From positions 1 through 33,704 of the forward strand of contig CAZQVN010000038.1 of assembly GCA_964596775.1 (NCBI GenBank): 33,704 nt of DNA. Direction: 5' to 3'. Made by a program: the position numbers and the translations under genes. This document shows positions 6,581-15,463 of the stretch, piece by piece (position 1 is the first letter of the stretch; each line of letters starts with the position of its first letter). The notes beneath the pieces were generated by a model. The model was not told the DNA's origin. It saw only the letters and a list, made by a program, of their open reading frames with translations, and searched no databases. The stretch comes from CAZQVN01 sp964596775. Lineage in GTDB: Bacteria > Eisenbacteria > RBG-16-71-46 > JABDJR01 > JAWXBZ01.

Positions 6581-7225
6581 ATGCGCCGGATTCGCGGATC
6601 CGCACTCATCATTACCGCTCTCGCCGCTGCCGCCTTGCCGCGCCCGGCGGGCGCGGCCGGAGAAGAGCCGTCCAAGTCTCCACCGCCGTCCCCGTCCGCC
6701 ATTGAAAAGTCGATCTCCGCCACGGACAAGGCCGCCGCACTCCGCCGCTCCGCGGAAGAGTCGTACGAGGCCGGGTGGAAGGAACTCGACAAGGCCGCCG
6801 AGTTGCTGGAGGAGGCCGCCGGGCTCGCCGACTCGAAGGACGCGAAGGACGTGGAGAAGGCCGCGAAGAACCGCGAGTCGGCCGTCAAGCGCACGAACAA
6901 GGCGATCGAAAAATTCAGGAAGGCCACCGAGCTCGCGGCCGACTACCACGAGGCCTGGAACATGCTCGGCTACTCGTACCGGAAGACGGGCCAGCTCGGA
7001 AAGGCGTTCAAGGCCTACGAAACCTGCCTGAAGCTCGCTCCCGACTACGAACCGGCCCACGAGTACCTGGGCGAGGCCTACCTCCAGGCCGGCGACCTCG
7101 ACAAGGCGAAGGAAGAGCTCGCCTGGCTCAAGGAGAGGAAGTCCCTCGAAGCGGAGAAGCTCGAAAAGTCGATCGAAAACCACGAGAACGGCAAGTCCGA
7201 GGCCCTGCCCGGAAGGGGCTGGTGA
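6581..7225 (+). CDS. Exported tetratricopeptide-repeat protein
   Basis: 214 aa. A signal peptide (about 1-25) is followed by a Ser/Pro-rich stretch and a Lys/Glu/Ala-rich, probably coiled-coil helix region (about 40-110). TPR-type helices follow at about 118-185 (AWNMLGYSYRKTGQLGKAFK, AHEYLGEAYLQAGDLDKAKE). The protein probably acts as a scaffold outside the cytoplasm; partners are unknown. AGGAGG lies 6-7 nt before the ATG. The stop is 2 nt before the pgi start, so the two genes are probably co-transcribed. Confidence 0.85.
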   Translation: MRRIRGSALIITALAAAALPRPAGAAGEEPSKSPPPSPSAIEKSISATDKAAALRRSAEESYEAGWKELDKAAELLEEAAGLADSKDAKDVEKAAKNRESAVKRTNKAIEKFRKATELAADYHEAWNMLGYSYRKTGQLGKAFKAYETCLKLAPDYEPAHEYLGEAYLQAGDLDKAKEELAWLKERKSLEAEKLEKSIENHENGKSEALPGRGW

Positions 7226-7227
7226 GC

Positions 7228-8817
7228 ATGAGCACGACCCGTCTCTGGGAACGCTACCAGGCGCTGCACCTGGCGGTGCCCGCCGCCGGAATCACGCTCG
7301 ACGTCAGCCGGATCGACTTTCCCGATGAGTTTCTGACCGAGATGGAGAAACGATCCGGCCCCTGGTTCGCGGCCATGAAGGACCTCGAGGCCGGAGCTAT
7401 CGCGAACCCCGACGAGGAGCGGATGGTCGGGCACTACTGGCTGCGCGCGCCGGACCTGGCCCCCGGCGACGGCATCCGGAACGAGATCACCGGAACGGTG
7501 GCCCGCATCCGGAAGTTTGCCGCGGACGTCCACGCCGGGACGATCGCGCCCCCGGTCGCGCCGGCGTTCAAGAACATCCTGGTGATCGGCATCGGCGGCT
7601 CGGCGCTCGGGCCGCAGTTCGTGGCCGATGCGCTCGGCGGAGCCTCCGACCGGATGCGCGTGTTCTTCAGCGACAACACCGACCCCGACGGGATGGACCG
7701 CACGTTCGAGCAGATCGCCGGGGCCGAGGGGGGCTTTGCCGCCACGCTGGCGATCGTCATCTCCAAGTCGGGCGGCACGAAGGAAACCCGGAATGCCATG
7801 CTCGAAACCGCCGCGGCCTACGCGCGGCAGGACCTCGAGTTTCCGCGCCACGCCGTGGCGGTGACCGGCGCGGGGAGCGAACTCGACCGGGTGGCGGGGT
7901 CGCAGGAGTGGCTGGCCGTATTCCCGATGTGGGACTGGGTCGGCGGGCGCACGTCGGAGCTGTCGGCGGTGGGCCTGCTCCCCGCGGCGCTCCAGGGGAT
8001 CGACATCGACGGCCTGCTCGAAGGCGCCCGGGTCATGGACGCAGCCACGCGGACGCCGTCGATCACCGGAAACGCCGCGGCGCTGCTCGCGGCCGCCTGG
8101 CACTGCGAGGGGCAGGGGAAGGGGCTCCGCGACATGGTCGTCCTTCCCTACAAGGACCGCCTGCTGCTCCTCTCCCGCTACCTCCAGCAGCTCGTCATGG
8201 AATCGCTCGGCAAGGAGAAGAACCTGAAGGGGGAGGTCGTCCACCAGGGGCTCGCCGTCTACGGCAACAAGGGGTCCACCGACCAGCACGCCTACGTGCA
8301 GCAGCTGCGCGACGGCATCCACAACTTCTTCGTGACGTTCATCGGGGTGATGAAGGATCGCGACGGCGACGCGATCGCGGTGGACCCGGGCGTCACCAGC
8401 GGCGACTACCTGCTCGGTTTCCGGCTCGGAACGCGCGCCGCGCTCCACGACAGCGGCCGCGGCTCGGTGACGATCACGGTGCCCGATGTGTCTCCGGCGT
8501 CGGTGGGGGCGCTGATCGCGCTGTTCGAGCGGGCGGTCGGGCTCTACGCCCTGATGATCGGCATCAACGCCTATCACCAGCCGGGCGTGGAGGCGGGCAA
8601 GAAGGCCGCAACCCGCGTGCTTCAGATCCAGGAGAAAGTCGTGGCCGAACTCAAGGGAAAGCCGGCGCGGACCGCCGGAGATGTGGCCGCGGCCGCCGGC
8701 CTGTCCGACGATGTGGAAACGGTCTGGCACATCCTCGAGCATCTCGCGGCGAATTCCGGACGCGGTGTCCGGAAGAAGGAAGGCACCGGGCCGTTCGACG
8801 CGCTCTATTCCGCCTGA
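7228..8817 (+). CDS. pgi: Glucose-6-phosphate isomerase
   Basis: 529 aa. It interconverts glucose 6-phosphate and fructose 6-phosphate in the cytoplasm. Sugar-phosphate-isomerase motifs are clear: IGIGGSALGPQF, ISKSGGTKETRNAM, GGRTSELSAVGLLP, QLVMESLGKEKN and GNKGSTDQHAYVQQLRDG. The last is the GSTDQHAY form found in many bacterial and cyanobacterial enzymes rather than the E. coli form. Length is usual for the family. The start chosen is ATG 7228, 2 nt after the TPR gene stop, with a GGAAGGGG stretch upstream; GTG 7222 in the same frame is an alternative. Confidence 0.95.
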   Translation: MSTTRLWERYQALHLAVPAAGITLDVSRIDFPDEFLTEMEKRSGPWFAAMKDLEAGAIANPDEERMVGHYWLRAPDLAPGDGIRNEITGTVARIRKFAADVHAGTIAPPVAPAFKNILVIGIGGSALGPQFVADALGGASDRMRVFFSDNTDPDGMDRTFEQIAGAEGGFAATLAIVISKSGGTKETRNAMLETAAAYARQDLEFPRHAVAVTGAGSELDRVAGSQEWLAVFPMWDWVGGRTSELSAVGLLPAALQGIDIDGLLEGARVMDAATRTPSITGNAAALLAAAWHCEGQGKGLRDMVVLPYKDRLLLLSRYLQQLVMESLGKEKNLKGEVVHQGLAVYGNKGSTDQHAYVQQLRDGIHNFFVTFIGVMKDRDGDAIAVDPGVTSGDYLLGFRLGTRAALHDSGRGSVTITVPDVSPASVGALIALFERAVGLYALMIGINAYHQPGVEAGKKAATRVLQIQEKVVAELKGKPARTAGDVAAAAGLSDDVETVWHILEHLAANSGRGVRKKEGTGPFDALYSA

Positions 8818-8879
8818 GTTCCGCGCGGCGGGTCGGCCGACTCGATCCCGCGCTCGTCACCGGGATCGCCGCCATCGGC

Positions 8880-9557
8880 CTACTCCGCCCGAGTTCCGCC
8901 GATCCGCACCCGCACGGTGTCCGACGGCGCGCTCCGGTGCTCCTGGAAGTCGACGGCGAGCACGTGGTACGCGTACTCGTGCCCCGGAACGACGTCGAAG
9001 TCCAGGTAGGCGGGCATCGCCGGGTCGTTGATCGTCACGGCAAACACCCCGTCCCGGAACACTTCGTAGCCGGCCAGGTCGTTTTCCGGACCGGCGGTCC
9101 AGGTCAGGAAGATCGACGAGGGGAGCGCCTCCGCCCTCAACCCCTCGACCCGCGACGGGGGCAGCGTATCCACGAACACGAACGCCGGACCGGCCGGAAG
9201 ACTTTCCACGCCGCCGCGGCTCAGCGCCGTCACCCGGTATTCCGTGAGGCCGGTCATCAGGACGTCGCGGTCGGAAAACTCCCGGTCGGTGACCGGAGCG
9301 GTCGTCAGCCGCAGCGTGACGTCGTCCGGCGTCGTGCGGTACACGTGCCAGCCGGCGATCACCACGAAATCGGAATCGGGCGCCTGCCACTGCACGAATG
9401 CCCCGATCCGGTTCTGCTGCGCGGTGAGCGCGGTGGGCGCCGGGATCGAGGCGCGGTCGGAGCGCGCGTCGGTGGGACCCGTGGAGTGGCCGCAGCCCGC
9501 GAGGGCGGCGAGGAGCAGGAGCGCCGGTACCGGGCGGCGGCGGGTTACCGGTGCCAT
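8880..9557 (-). CDS. Lipoprotein with fibronectin type III-like repeats
   Basis: 225 aa. The N-terminus is a lipoprotein signal: basic VTRRR, hydrophobic LLLLAALAG and Cys22 (LAGC lipobox). Two FN3-type beta-sandwich units follow, about 35-125 (PTALTAQQ ... VQWQAP ... WHVYRT ... YRVTALSRGG) and about 130-220 (RVEGLRAE ... IFLTWTAGPENDLAGYEVFR ... HVLAVDFQ). It is probably a membrane-anchored periplasmic or surface protein for adhesion or structure; no enzymatic domain is seen. The start at 9557 overlaps the end of the upstream beta-barrel gene by 13 nt, so the two form an operon. It converges on pgi with a 62-bp gap and no clear terminator. Confidence 0.8.
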   Translation of the reverse strand: MAPVTRRRPVPALLLLAALAGCGHSTGPTDARSDRASIPAPTALTAQQNRIGAFVQWQAPDSDFVVIAGWHVYRTTPDDVTLRLTTAPVTDREFSDRDVLMTGLTEYRVTALSRGGVESLPAGPAFVFVDTLPPSRVEGLRAEALPSSIFLTWTAGPENDLAGYEVFRDGVFAVTINDPAMPAYLDFDVVPGHEYAYHVLAVDFQEHRSAPSDTVRVRIGGTRAE

Positions 9558-10414
9558 GCGAGCCCCAGCGAAAATTCCGTTCCGGTCAGGGTGTTCCTCC
9601 CGGACAGCGTGTGCGTGATCCCGGTTTCCAGATCCCATTCCGGCGTGACGGCAAACGCGATGGTTCCCGCGGCATCGAGGTTCCGGGCGTCCACCTGGGC
9701 CGGGTCGAACGTGGGATCGGGAATCTCGTCCATGGCCCGGACGGCGCGCCGCCCGCGGAGCGCGCCGCGCACCTGGCCCCGGGGAACAACCCGGTAGCCG
9801 AGTTCGACGCTGAACGGGATTTCGTTGGCCAGGCTCCCCCCGCGGAAGTTGTAGCCGACCTCCGCGCCCGCGTATCCGCGCCCGAACGACGTGCCGACCT
9901 GCAGGCTCACGCTCACGTCGGCCTTCGCGTCGCCGAGCGACGGAAACTCCGTTTCGTCGTATCCGGTCGGGATCTTCACCTCCACCATCGCGGCCGACAC
10001 GAGGTTATTCTCGCGAAGCAGCCCGAGGCGGGCGCCCAGCCGCAGGTCGGAAAACCCTTCGGTCTGATGGAACACGGCTTCCTCCTCCACCCGGAGCCTT
10101 TGCCAGGCCAGTGAGGCCACGCCGGTCAGGTTCGGGATGAGTCCGAGTTCGGCGTAACCGCGCAGCTGCTTCGTGTCGTAACGGGCGGGGGAGAGTCCGG
10201 AAACCATATTCACCCGGTCGCCGGACGCGTCGAACCGTTCCCGGGTCGACCGGGCGGCTCCTTCGACCTTCGCGTAAAACCCGCCGGGAGGCTGGGTCCA
10301 CGCTCCGGCGCGGGCGCCGGCGGGACTCATCAGGGCAAGGGCCAGAACTGCGAGTGACGCTTCAAGTCCGGTGCGGGAAAGGCCGAAACAACAAGAGGAC
10401 GGGAATCGAGGCAC
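9545..10414 (-). CDS. Outer-membrane beta-barrel protein (transporter/Phenol_MetA_deg-like)
   Basis: 289 aa. The start is GTG at 10414 with CGGAGA 5 nt upstream. A long signal peptide (about 1-36, ending ARAG) precedes alternating hydrophobic-polar strands typical of a small outer-membrane barrel: GGFYAKVEGAARS, LRGYAELGLIPNLTGVASLA, FSDLRLGARLGLL, VEVKIPTGYDE, GYAGAEVGYNFRGG and a final strand TEFSLGLAWHR. The VEVKIPTGYDE segment resembles barrels of the MetA-pathway/transporter type. No ligand can be named. It is the first gene of a two-gene unit with the FN3 lipoprotein. Confidence 0.75.
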   Translation of the reverse strand: MPRFPSSCCFGLSRTGLEASLAVLALALMSPAGARAGAWTQPPGGFYAKVEGAARSTRERFDASGDRVNMVSGLSPARYDTKQLRGYAELGLIPNLTGVASLAWQRLRVEEEAVFHQTEGFSDLRLGARLGLLRENNLVSAAMVEVKIPTGYDETEFPSLGDAKADVSVSLQVGTSFGRGYAGAEVGYNFRGGSLANEIPFSVELGYRVVPRGQVRGALRGRRAVRAMDEIPDPTFDPAQVDARNLDAAGTIAFAVTPEWDLETGITHTLSGRNTLTGTEFSLGLAWHR

Positions 10415-10610
10415 GCTGTCTCCGGGAAAGGGAAGAGGTCTTCCTGGGCCGGTCCGGCTGAGGTTACCGCTTTCGTACGAACAGGTTCCAGCTCCGGTGA
10501 CCCGATCCGTCAGAATTGTTGCGCCGGCTGCGATTCTCGTAAATATCTGCTGTAGTGGCGTTTACAGGCTTCGACCGGGTCATCGTCGCGCCGCCGCCCG
10601 AAAAAGCGTT
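10415..10610. other. Divergent intergenic region without a gene
   Basis: Together with the promoter at 10611-10639 and the leader of the + strand gene, this makes the 287-bp gap between the beta-barrel gene (-) and the lamin-tail gene (+). It is more AT-rich around 10510-10570 (GAATTGTTGCG, CGTAAATATCTG). No open frame, tRNA or convincing stem-loop was seen. The minus-strand promoter must lie here but cannot be pinned down. Confidence 0.5.
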
Positions 10611-10639
10611 TTGCGATTCCCGGCACCGGTGACTACACT
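10611..10639 (+). promoter_or_regulatory. Predicted promoter of the lamin-tail gene
   Basis: TTGCGA (10611-10616), a 17-nt spacer and TACACT (10634-10639). The box is embedded in TGACTACACT, identical to that before the gene at 4030, which suggests the two secreted-protein genes use the same promoter type. Confidence 0.45.
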
Positions 10640-10701
10640 GGGATTTGAATCTTCGAGATCTTCGCGTTTCAGGCTTGTCCTCTGACTCATGGAGGCGGTT
10701 C

Positions 10702-11334
10702 ATGCGCTGGATACAGTGGGTGGTGGCGGTTGTGGTGGTTCTGGCAGTTCAGGCTCCGAGCGCGTCCGCGCAGGTCGTTTTCAACGAGATCCTGCTGCAG
10801 CGGAGCGGGGCGAACCCGACCGTCAACCAGATCGTGGAACTCAAGAATGCCGGCTCCTCCTCCGTCAACATCGGGGGCTGGGTCTTCTGCCATCAGTTCA
10901 ACTACAGCAGCGCGATTCCGTCCGGCACGACCATCCCCGCCGGCGGGCTTCTCGTGATTCACTTCAACCAGGCCGGAACGAACAGCTCCACGGACATCTT
11001 CTTCCCCGGCGACCAGATCGGCACGACCAGCGATCTCGGCCTGTACGTCAACGCCAGCAACTTTGCCTCGGCCGCGAACATGCGCGCGTTCGTCCAGTTC
11101 GGCGGCGTCCCCGCCGCGGGTCGGCAGGATGTGGCCCAGGCCGCATCGCTCTGGACCTCCGGCACATTCGTTCCGAGCGTGGCTCCCGGGCACTCCATCG
11201 AACTCTGCGCCGCCCAGGCCAACCTGGCTTCTTCCTATGTGGACCAGGGCGCTCCCACCATCGGCGCCCAGAACGGTTGCGGCGTGAGCACGGAAAACGT
11301 GTCGTGGAGCCGGGTCAAGGCGTTGTTCCGCTAG
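10702..11334 (+). CDS. Secreted lamin-tail-domain (LTD) protein with ENxxWSRxKA C-terminal tail
   Basis: 210 aa. The start at 10702 is set by GGAGG (10691-10695) 6 nt upstream. The signal peptide (MRWIQWVVAVVVVLAVQA, cleavage near SASA-Q) is followed by a lamin-tail domain: VVFNEILLQRSG, IVELKNAGSSSVNIGGWVF and TIPAGGLLVIHFN, the Ig-like fold found in many bacterial surface proteins. The rest (about 110-190) has no recognised domain. The last residues, CGVSTENVSWSRVKALFR, resemble the end of the unrelated secreted protein at 15511-17796, which points to a shared tail signal. It is probably extracellular. It converges on the photolyase gene with a 13-bp gap. Confidence 0.85.
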   Translation: MRWIQWVVAVVVVLAVQAPSASAQVVFNEILLQRSGANPTVNQIVELKNAGSSSVNIGGWVFCHQFNYSSAIPSGTTIPAGGLLVIHFNQAGTNSSTDIFFPGDQIGTTSDLGLYVNASNFASAANMRAFVQFGGVPAAGRQDVAQAASLWTSGTFVPSVAPGHSIELCAAQANLASSYVDQGAPTIGAQNGCGVSTENVSWSRVKALFR

Positions 11335-11347
11335 TTTTTCCGATCCG

Positions 11348-12784
11348 TCATTCCGGGTCGCGCGCTGCTCCATAGAGAGCCAGCGCCCGCTTTCTGCGCT
11401 CCGCGTGATCGCAGATCCTCTCCGGATACGTCTTGATCCCCGATCCGGCCTTCCCGCGTTCCGCCGGCGTCATCGTCCACGGTTCGTGAATCCGGCGCGT
11501 CGGCACACCGTCCAGCTCGGGCACCCATCTCCGCACGTAGGCTCCGTCGGGGTCGAAGCGCTTTCCCTGCAGGACGGGATTGAAGATCCGGAAGTAGGGC
11601 TGCGCGTCGGTGCCGGTGGATGCCGCCCACTGCCATCCGCCGTTGTTGCTGGCCGGGTCGCCGTCCACGAGGTGGTTCATGAACCAGCGTTCCCCCTTGC
11701 GCCAGTCGCAGAGCAGGTCCTTGGTCAGGAACGACGCCGTGATCATCCGCACCCGGTTGTGCATCCAGCCCGTTTCCCCGAGCTGGCGCATGCCGGCGTC
11801 GACGATCGGGAATCCGGTGGCGCCGCCGCACCACGCGTCGAAGGACTCCGCGTCGTTGACCCAGCGGATGCGGTCGTACTCCTTCCGGAATGAGCCTTTT
11901 TCGACGTGCGGGAAGTGATACAGGACGTGCCCGAAGAAATCCCGCCAGCGCAGCTCGGACACGAAGGACTCCACGCTCTTCCGGGCCTGCCCCGCCGCCC
12001 CCCCGCGGAGCCCGGAGTCTTCCAGGGCCGCCATCGCGGCATGCGCGGCCTGCCGCGGCGAAAGCGTTCCGAAGCGGAGATGGTGCGACAGGCGCGACGT
12101 GCCCTCGATGTCCGGCCGGTTGCGCCCCTCGCCATAGTCGAAGAGAACCCCGTCCAGGAAGCGGTCCAGCGACTTCCGCGCCGCCCGCGCGCCGGCCGGC
12201 CAGGGCGGAACGGAGGTCGCCGTGCCGAGATCGTCGAGCGTGGCCAGGCGGCGGCTCGCCGCGCGCGGCTTGAGGAACGTGCGCACGGCCGGAAGCGGTA
12301 CCGGGATCGGTTCGGCCTCGCAGCGTTTGCGGAACGGCGTGAAGACCGTGTAGGGATCTCCCTGCTGCGTGTGGACCGTGCCGGGCGCCACGAGGAAGCG
12401 GTCCGCGCAGACGCGCACCGTCACGCCGGCTTCTTCGAGCGCTGATCTCACGGCTTCGTCACGCTTCATCAGCGCCGGTTCGTATTCGGCGTTCCAGGTG
12501 ACCGCTTCGGCTCCCGTTTCGCGGACGACGCGGAGCATCTCCTCGACGGCATCACCGTGGCGGAGGATGAGTGCGCCGCCTCCCTTCTCGATCGTGTCGC
12601 CCAGCTCCGCGAGCGAATCGAGAACGAAGCGGGTCCGGACCGGCGCCATGTCCGGCCGCCCGAGCACCGTCGGTTCGCTCAGGTACACGGGGATGATGCC
12701 GTCCCGCGCCAGGGACCGGGCTTGGTTGAGGGCGGTGTTGTCCTCGATCCGCAGATCCTTGCGGAACCAGTGGATGACGCGCAA
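11348..12784 (-). CDS. phrB: Class I deoxyribodipyrimidine photolyase (CPD photolyase)
   Basis: 478 aa. It is a light-driven, FAD-dependent enzyme that splits cyclobutane pyrimidine dimers in DNA. The N-terminal antenna domain has HWFRKDLRIEDNTAL. The FAD/DNA-binding domain has FVSELRWRDFF, GFPIVDAGMRQL, WMHNRVRMITASFLTKDL, GDPASNNGGWQWAASTGTD and PYFRIFNP, very close to E. coli PhrB, including the Trp electron-transfer region. Length matches the family. The start is a TTG at 12784, with GGAGG 8 nt upstream, giving MRVIHWFRKD; no ATG is better placed. It lies 70 bp behind the HDOD gene on the same strand. Confidence 0.95.
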   Translation of the reverse strand: MRVIHWFRKDLRIEDNTALNQARSLARDGIIPVYLSEPTVLGRPDMAPVRTRFVLDSLAELGDTIEKGGGALILRHGDAVEEMLRVVRETGAEAVTWNAEYEPALMKRDEAVRSALEEAGVTVRVCADRFLVAPGTVHTQQGDPYTVFTPFRKRCEAEPIPVPLPAVRTFLKPRAASRRLATLDDLGTATSVPPWPAGARAARKSLDRFLDGVLFDYGEGRNRPDIEGTSRLSHHLRFGTLSPRQAAHAAMAALEDSGLRGGAAGQARKSVESFVSELRWRDFFGHVLYHFPHVEKGSFRKEYDRIRWVNDAESFDAWCGGATGFPIVDAGMRQLGETGWMHNRVRMITASFLTKDLLCDWRKGERWFMNHLVDGDPASNNGGWQWAASTGTDAQPYFRIFNPVLQGKRFDPDGAYVRRWVPELDGVPTRRIHEPWTMTPAERGKAGSGIKTYPERICDHAERRKRALALYGAARDPE

Positions 12785-12854
12785 TTCGAATTCCTCCGGG
12801 CAGGGGTCGGATCGACAGGATACCCCGATTGGAGGGCGGGGGGGAGGAATCGAT

Positions 12855-13847
12855 TCAGGCGGCGCGGCGGTAGGGCGAAGGCGGCCGGGGCGGAGGTTCG
12901 GGTGCGGGCGTGTGCAGCGCCCCTCCCTCGAGGCCGCTCATCATCCCCTCCATTTCCGTCGTCACCGTGTCGAGGATCTTCGTGACGATTTCAAAGTCGT
13001 CGATCTTCAGGTCCTTGAAGACATGCTCGATCGTGAAGTCCACGTCGCGCTGCTCGCCGCCGATTCCGAGATGGAGGCAGACCAGGTTCGCCGCCACGAC
13101 CAGGCGGTGGGCGGGCGTGGCGTTCGCGGCGCCGCGGTAGCGATGGTGCCCGGCCGCGGCATCGACGAGCGACGGCGGCATCCCCCAGCGATCGAGGACG
13201 TACCCGCCGATCTCCTCGTGGAGCTGCGACAGGAGGATCTCCACGGTTTCCGTGCCGAGGGGGCGGTCGCTGTTCTTCCTTTCGTACTCGAAGATGGCGT
13301 TGACGAGCACCGGCTTGCCCGTGTCGTGCAGGAGCCCGAGGAGGAACGCGCCGTCCGTTTCCAGCCGCGTGATCTTCGAGATGGCCTCGCAGGCGATCGC
13401 CGACGCCAGCGAAAGGCGCCAGGACTGCTCGAGACAGTCGCGGTACGAGCGCACCGAAAAGATCTTGACCCGGACGGACTCCGCGAAGACGACGTCGCGG
13501 ACCGCCTTCATCCCCAGGCGCATCAGCGCCTGCTTCAGGTTCTCGGTCTTCTTGACGCCGCCATAGGCCGCGGAGTTGGCGATCGTGAGCACGCGGCCGG
13601 CCAGGAACGGATCGCTGATGATCGCCTTGACGATTTCGTTCGTGTTGAAATTCGGGTTCCGGGTGATCTGGAGGATCCGGTTGGCCACCTGCGGAAGCTT
13701 CGGGATCTCGAGGGAGTTGGACTGGATTTTTGCGCGGATGGCGCCCTTGATCGCGTCGATGAGCGAATCGTCCATGCCATACGACACCCCGTCGATTTCG
13801 TAAACGGTGTTCGAGTGGGGTCTGGCTGTTCTCCTGCGATCGTCCAC
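12855..13847 (-). CDS. HDOD-domain signalling protein
   Basis: 330 aa. The HDOD domain covers about 40-250: LEIPKLPQVANRILQIT, ISDPFLAGRVLTIANSA, LKQALMRLGMKAVRDVV and LLGLLHDTGKPVL. HDOD proteins are HD-superfamily relatives that act in signalling rather than clear hydrolysis. Here H174-D175 and H234-H235 (AAGHHRY) remain, so some metal-binding residues are kept. The C-terminal 20 residues are Pro-rich. The start is uncertain: GTG 13847 has no SD, and an internal ATG at 13775 (MDDSLIDAIKG) is an alternative that loses nothing recognisable. It sits between the PDZ protein and photolyase genes on the same strand. Confidence 0.85.
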   Translation of the reverse strand: MDDRRRTARPHSNTVYEIDGVSYGMDDSLIDAIKGAIRAKIQSNSLEIPKLPQVANRILQITRNPNFNTNEIVKAIISDPFLAGRVLTIANSAAYGGVKKTENLKQALMRLGMKAVRDVVFAESVRVKIFSVRSYRDCLEQSWRLSLASAIACEAISKITRLETDGAFLLGLLHDTGKPVLVNAIFEYERKNSDRPLGTETVEILLSQLHEEIGGYVLDRWGMPPSLVDAAAGHHRYRGAANATPAHRLVVAANLVCLHLGIGGEQRDVDFTIEHVFKDLKIDDFEIVTKILDTVTTEMEGMMSGLEGGALHTPAPEPPPRPPSPYRRAA

Positions 13848-13922
13848 ACTGTCTATTTCGGCAGCGGGGACCGATCCTTGAGACGATGCCGAAGGGCGGG
13901 GATGGGGGCCCCGTGGATCGCT

Positions 13923-15392
13923 TCAGCCGTCCGACGGCCGCGGGGCCGCGTCTTTCGGCGCCGCCACCGGTTCCGGCCGGAAAAACTCGTACTCCACCCG
14001 CCCTTTCGTCAGCCGGAGGTCCATGCGGATCCGGCGCCCCTCCCGCTCGACCTCCAGTTTCATCACGTCGTCAAGGGCCCGGGACTGAACGATCTGGGCC
14101 AGGGTTTCCTCGGACAGGACCGGCCGGAGGTCGGCCTCGAGGATCACGTCACCGACCCGGAGGTCGGACTCCTCGGCGGAGTGTCCGGGGAGAATGCTGT
14201 CCACCCGGAGGCCGGCGCCGGTGGGGGTCACGGTCATGCCGAGGCGCGGCCGCTCCAGGCGAACCCGGGCTTCCAGGCCGGCGAGGTCCTCGAGCAGCGT
14301 GGGGTAGTAGTCGGTGAACCGGCGGTAGAAGCCCCGGCTCCGGTCGTACCCGGTGATCGTGGCGTCGATGGCCCGGATCATTCCGAGACCCGCCTCGAAG
14401 GCGGACGAGATCCGGAGTTCGCGCTCGACCGCGTCCGCCTGCGGGCGGACCCGGAAATCGATGGCCCGGTAGAGGTGCGCGTTGAAGCAGTCCTGCCAGC
14501 CGGCCGACGAGGTGGCGGCCACGCCCTGCTTCAGGTATCCCCAGTAGCCGGACATCTCCTCGATCTTCCGGGCATGGGCCCTGCCGAGCCGCTCCACGGT
14601 GGGGCGGGCGAATTCCTTGAGACAGATCCACGACAGGCTCGTTTCCGGCGTGATCTTCCCCGCCCCTTCCGCGCGGTCCACGACGCGGAGTTCGTCGCTG
14701 CTCCCGGACCCGATGTCGCTGCAGGCGAACGGGCCGGACCATCCCCCGTACCAGGTGGGGAGGATCACCGGCTTTCCGGCCGGAGGTTCGCCGAAGAAGT
14801 CGTTGAGCCGCGCGGTCAGCGTGACCAGCGCCGGGTCGCTCTCGATCGCCCGGGCCCGGGCCTCGAGGCTCGGCTTGATGGCCGACCAGGCGGCCGGAAA
14901 GTCGATGGCCCGGGCAAAGTCCGCGGCCTCCGTCATCAGCGAGTCCACCGCACCCGGGGTGCATCCGGCCGCTCCGGCATCGAATCCGGCAAAGAGCGGG
15001 CGGTCGAGCCCCGGTTCGGCCCGCGGGGCCAGGTCCGGCAGCGGACCGCGCGACAGCACCAGGGCCACCAGCATTTCCGAGGTCATTCCGCCGCGGATCC
15101 AGGCCCGGACGCGGAGCGAGGCCGGATGGTGCGCCTGGGCCAGGAAAACCCGCTGGGCCTCGGCGTCCGGAGTCGACCGGCCCGGCGGATTCGGCCAGTT
15201 GGCCGAGCCGTCACCGGCCACCCGGCCGAGGATCGCCGCCAGCTCGACCCGGGGGTCGAGGCGCACGGCCAGACCCCGGTCGTTCGCCGCTTCTCCGGCG
15301 GGAGACGTGACCAGGAGGCCGTACAGCAGGACGGGAACGACCGGCAGACAGGCCGGGAGCCCGCGGATGAGAGTGCGCAGGAATGTCTTCAT
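13923..15392 (-). CDS. Membrane-anchored/secreted DUF4932-like protein with C-terminal PDZ domain, metal site lost
   Basis: 489 aa. The start at 15392 gives a hydrophobic signal or anchor (PACLPVVPVLLYGLLVTSPA). Residues about 43-285 resemble the DUF4932 family: opening DPRVELAAILGRVAG, GMTSEMLVALVLSRGPLP, then FFGEPPAGKPVILPTWYGG. Where that family has an HEF(N/G)H metalloprotease-like motif, this protein has K259-E-F-A-R263 (ICLKEFARPT), so both His ligands are missing. A PDZ domain occupies about 380-464 (LGMTVTPTGAGLRVDSILPG, DLRVGDVILEADLRP). The likely role is extracytoplasmic binding of protein tails or peptides; enzymatic activity looks unlikely. The DUF4932 assignment is from memory of the family pattern and is moderate. 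No strong SD is visible. Confidence 0.7.
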   Translation of the reverse strand: MKTFLRTLIRGLPACLPVVPVLLYGLLVTSPAGEAANDRGLAVRLDPRVELAAILGRVAGDGSANWPNPPGRSTPDAEAQRVFLAQAHHPASLRVRAWIRGGMTSEMLVALVLSRGPLPDLAPRAEPGLDRPLFAGFDAGAAGCTPGAVDSLMTEAADFARAIDFPAAWSAIKPSLEARARAIESDPALVTLTARLNDFFGEPPAGKPVILPTWYGGWSGPFACSDIGSGSSDELRVVDRAEGAGKITPETSLSWICLKEFARPTVERLGRAHARKIEEMSGYWGYLKQGVAATSSAGWQDCFNAHLYRAIDFRVRPQADAVERELRISSAFEAGLGMIRAIDATITGYDRSRGFYRRFTDYYPTLLEDLAGLEARVRLERPRLGMTVTPTGAGLRVDSILPGHSAEESDLRVGDVILEADLRPVLSEETLAQIVQSRALDDVMKLEVEREGRRIRMDLRLTKGRVEYEFFRPEPVAAPKDAAPRPSDG

Positions 15393-15463
15393 AGGGGATG
15401 GCCGGGAGGGTAGCAGGGGGGAGCCCGGGCAACAAGGGAGAAGCCATTTCCGGGAGAGCAGCC

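Noticed and set aside
8818..8879. Terminator between pgi and the FN3 lipoprotein gene
   Set aside because: GC-rich, but no stem followed by a T-run on either strand.
12369..15413. A 1014-codon open frame on the + strand opposite photolyase, HDOD and PDZ genes
   Set aside because: Its product is Arg/Val/Gly/Asp-rich low-complexity sequence with no domain; it mirrors three recognisable genes in GC-rich DNA, where stop codons are rare in antisense frames.
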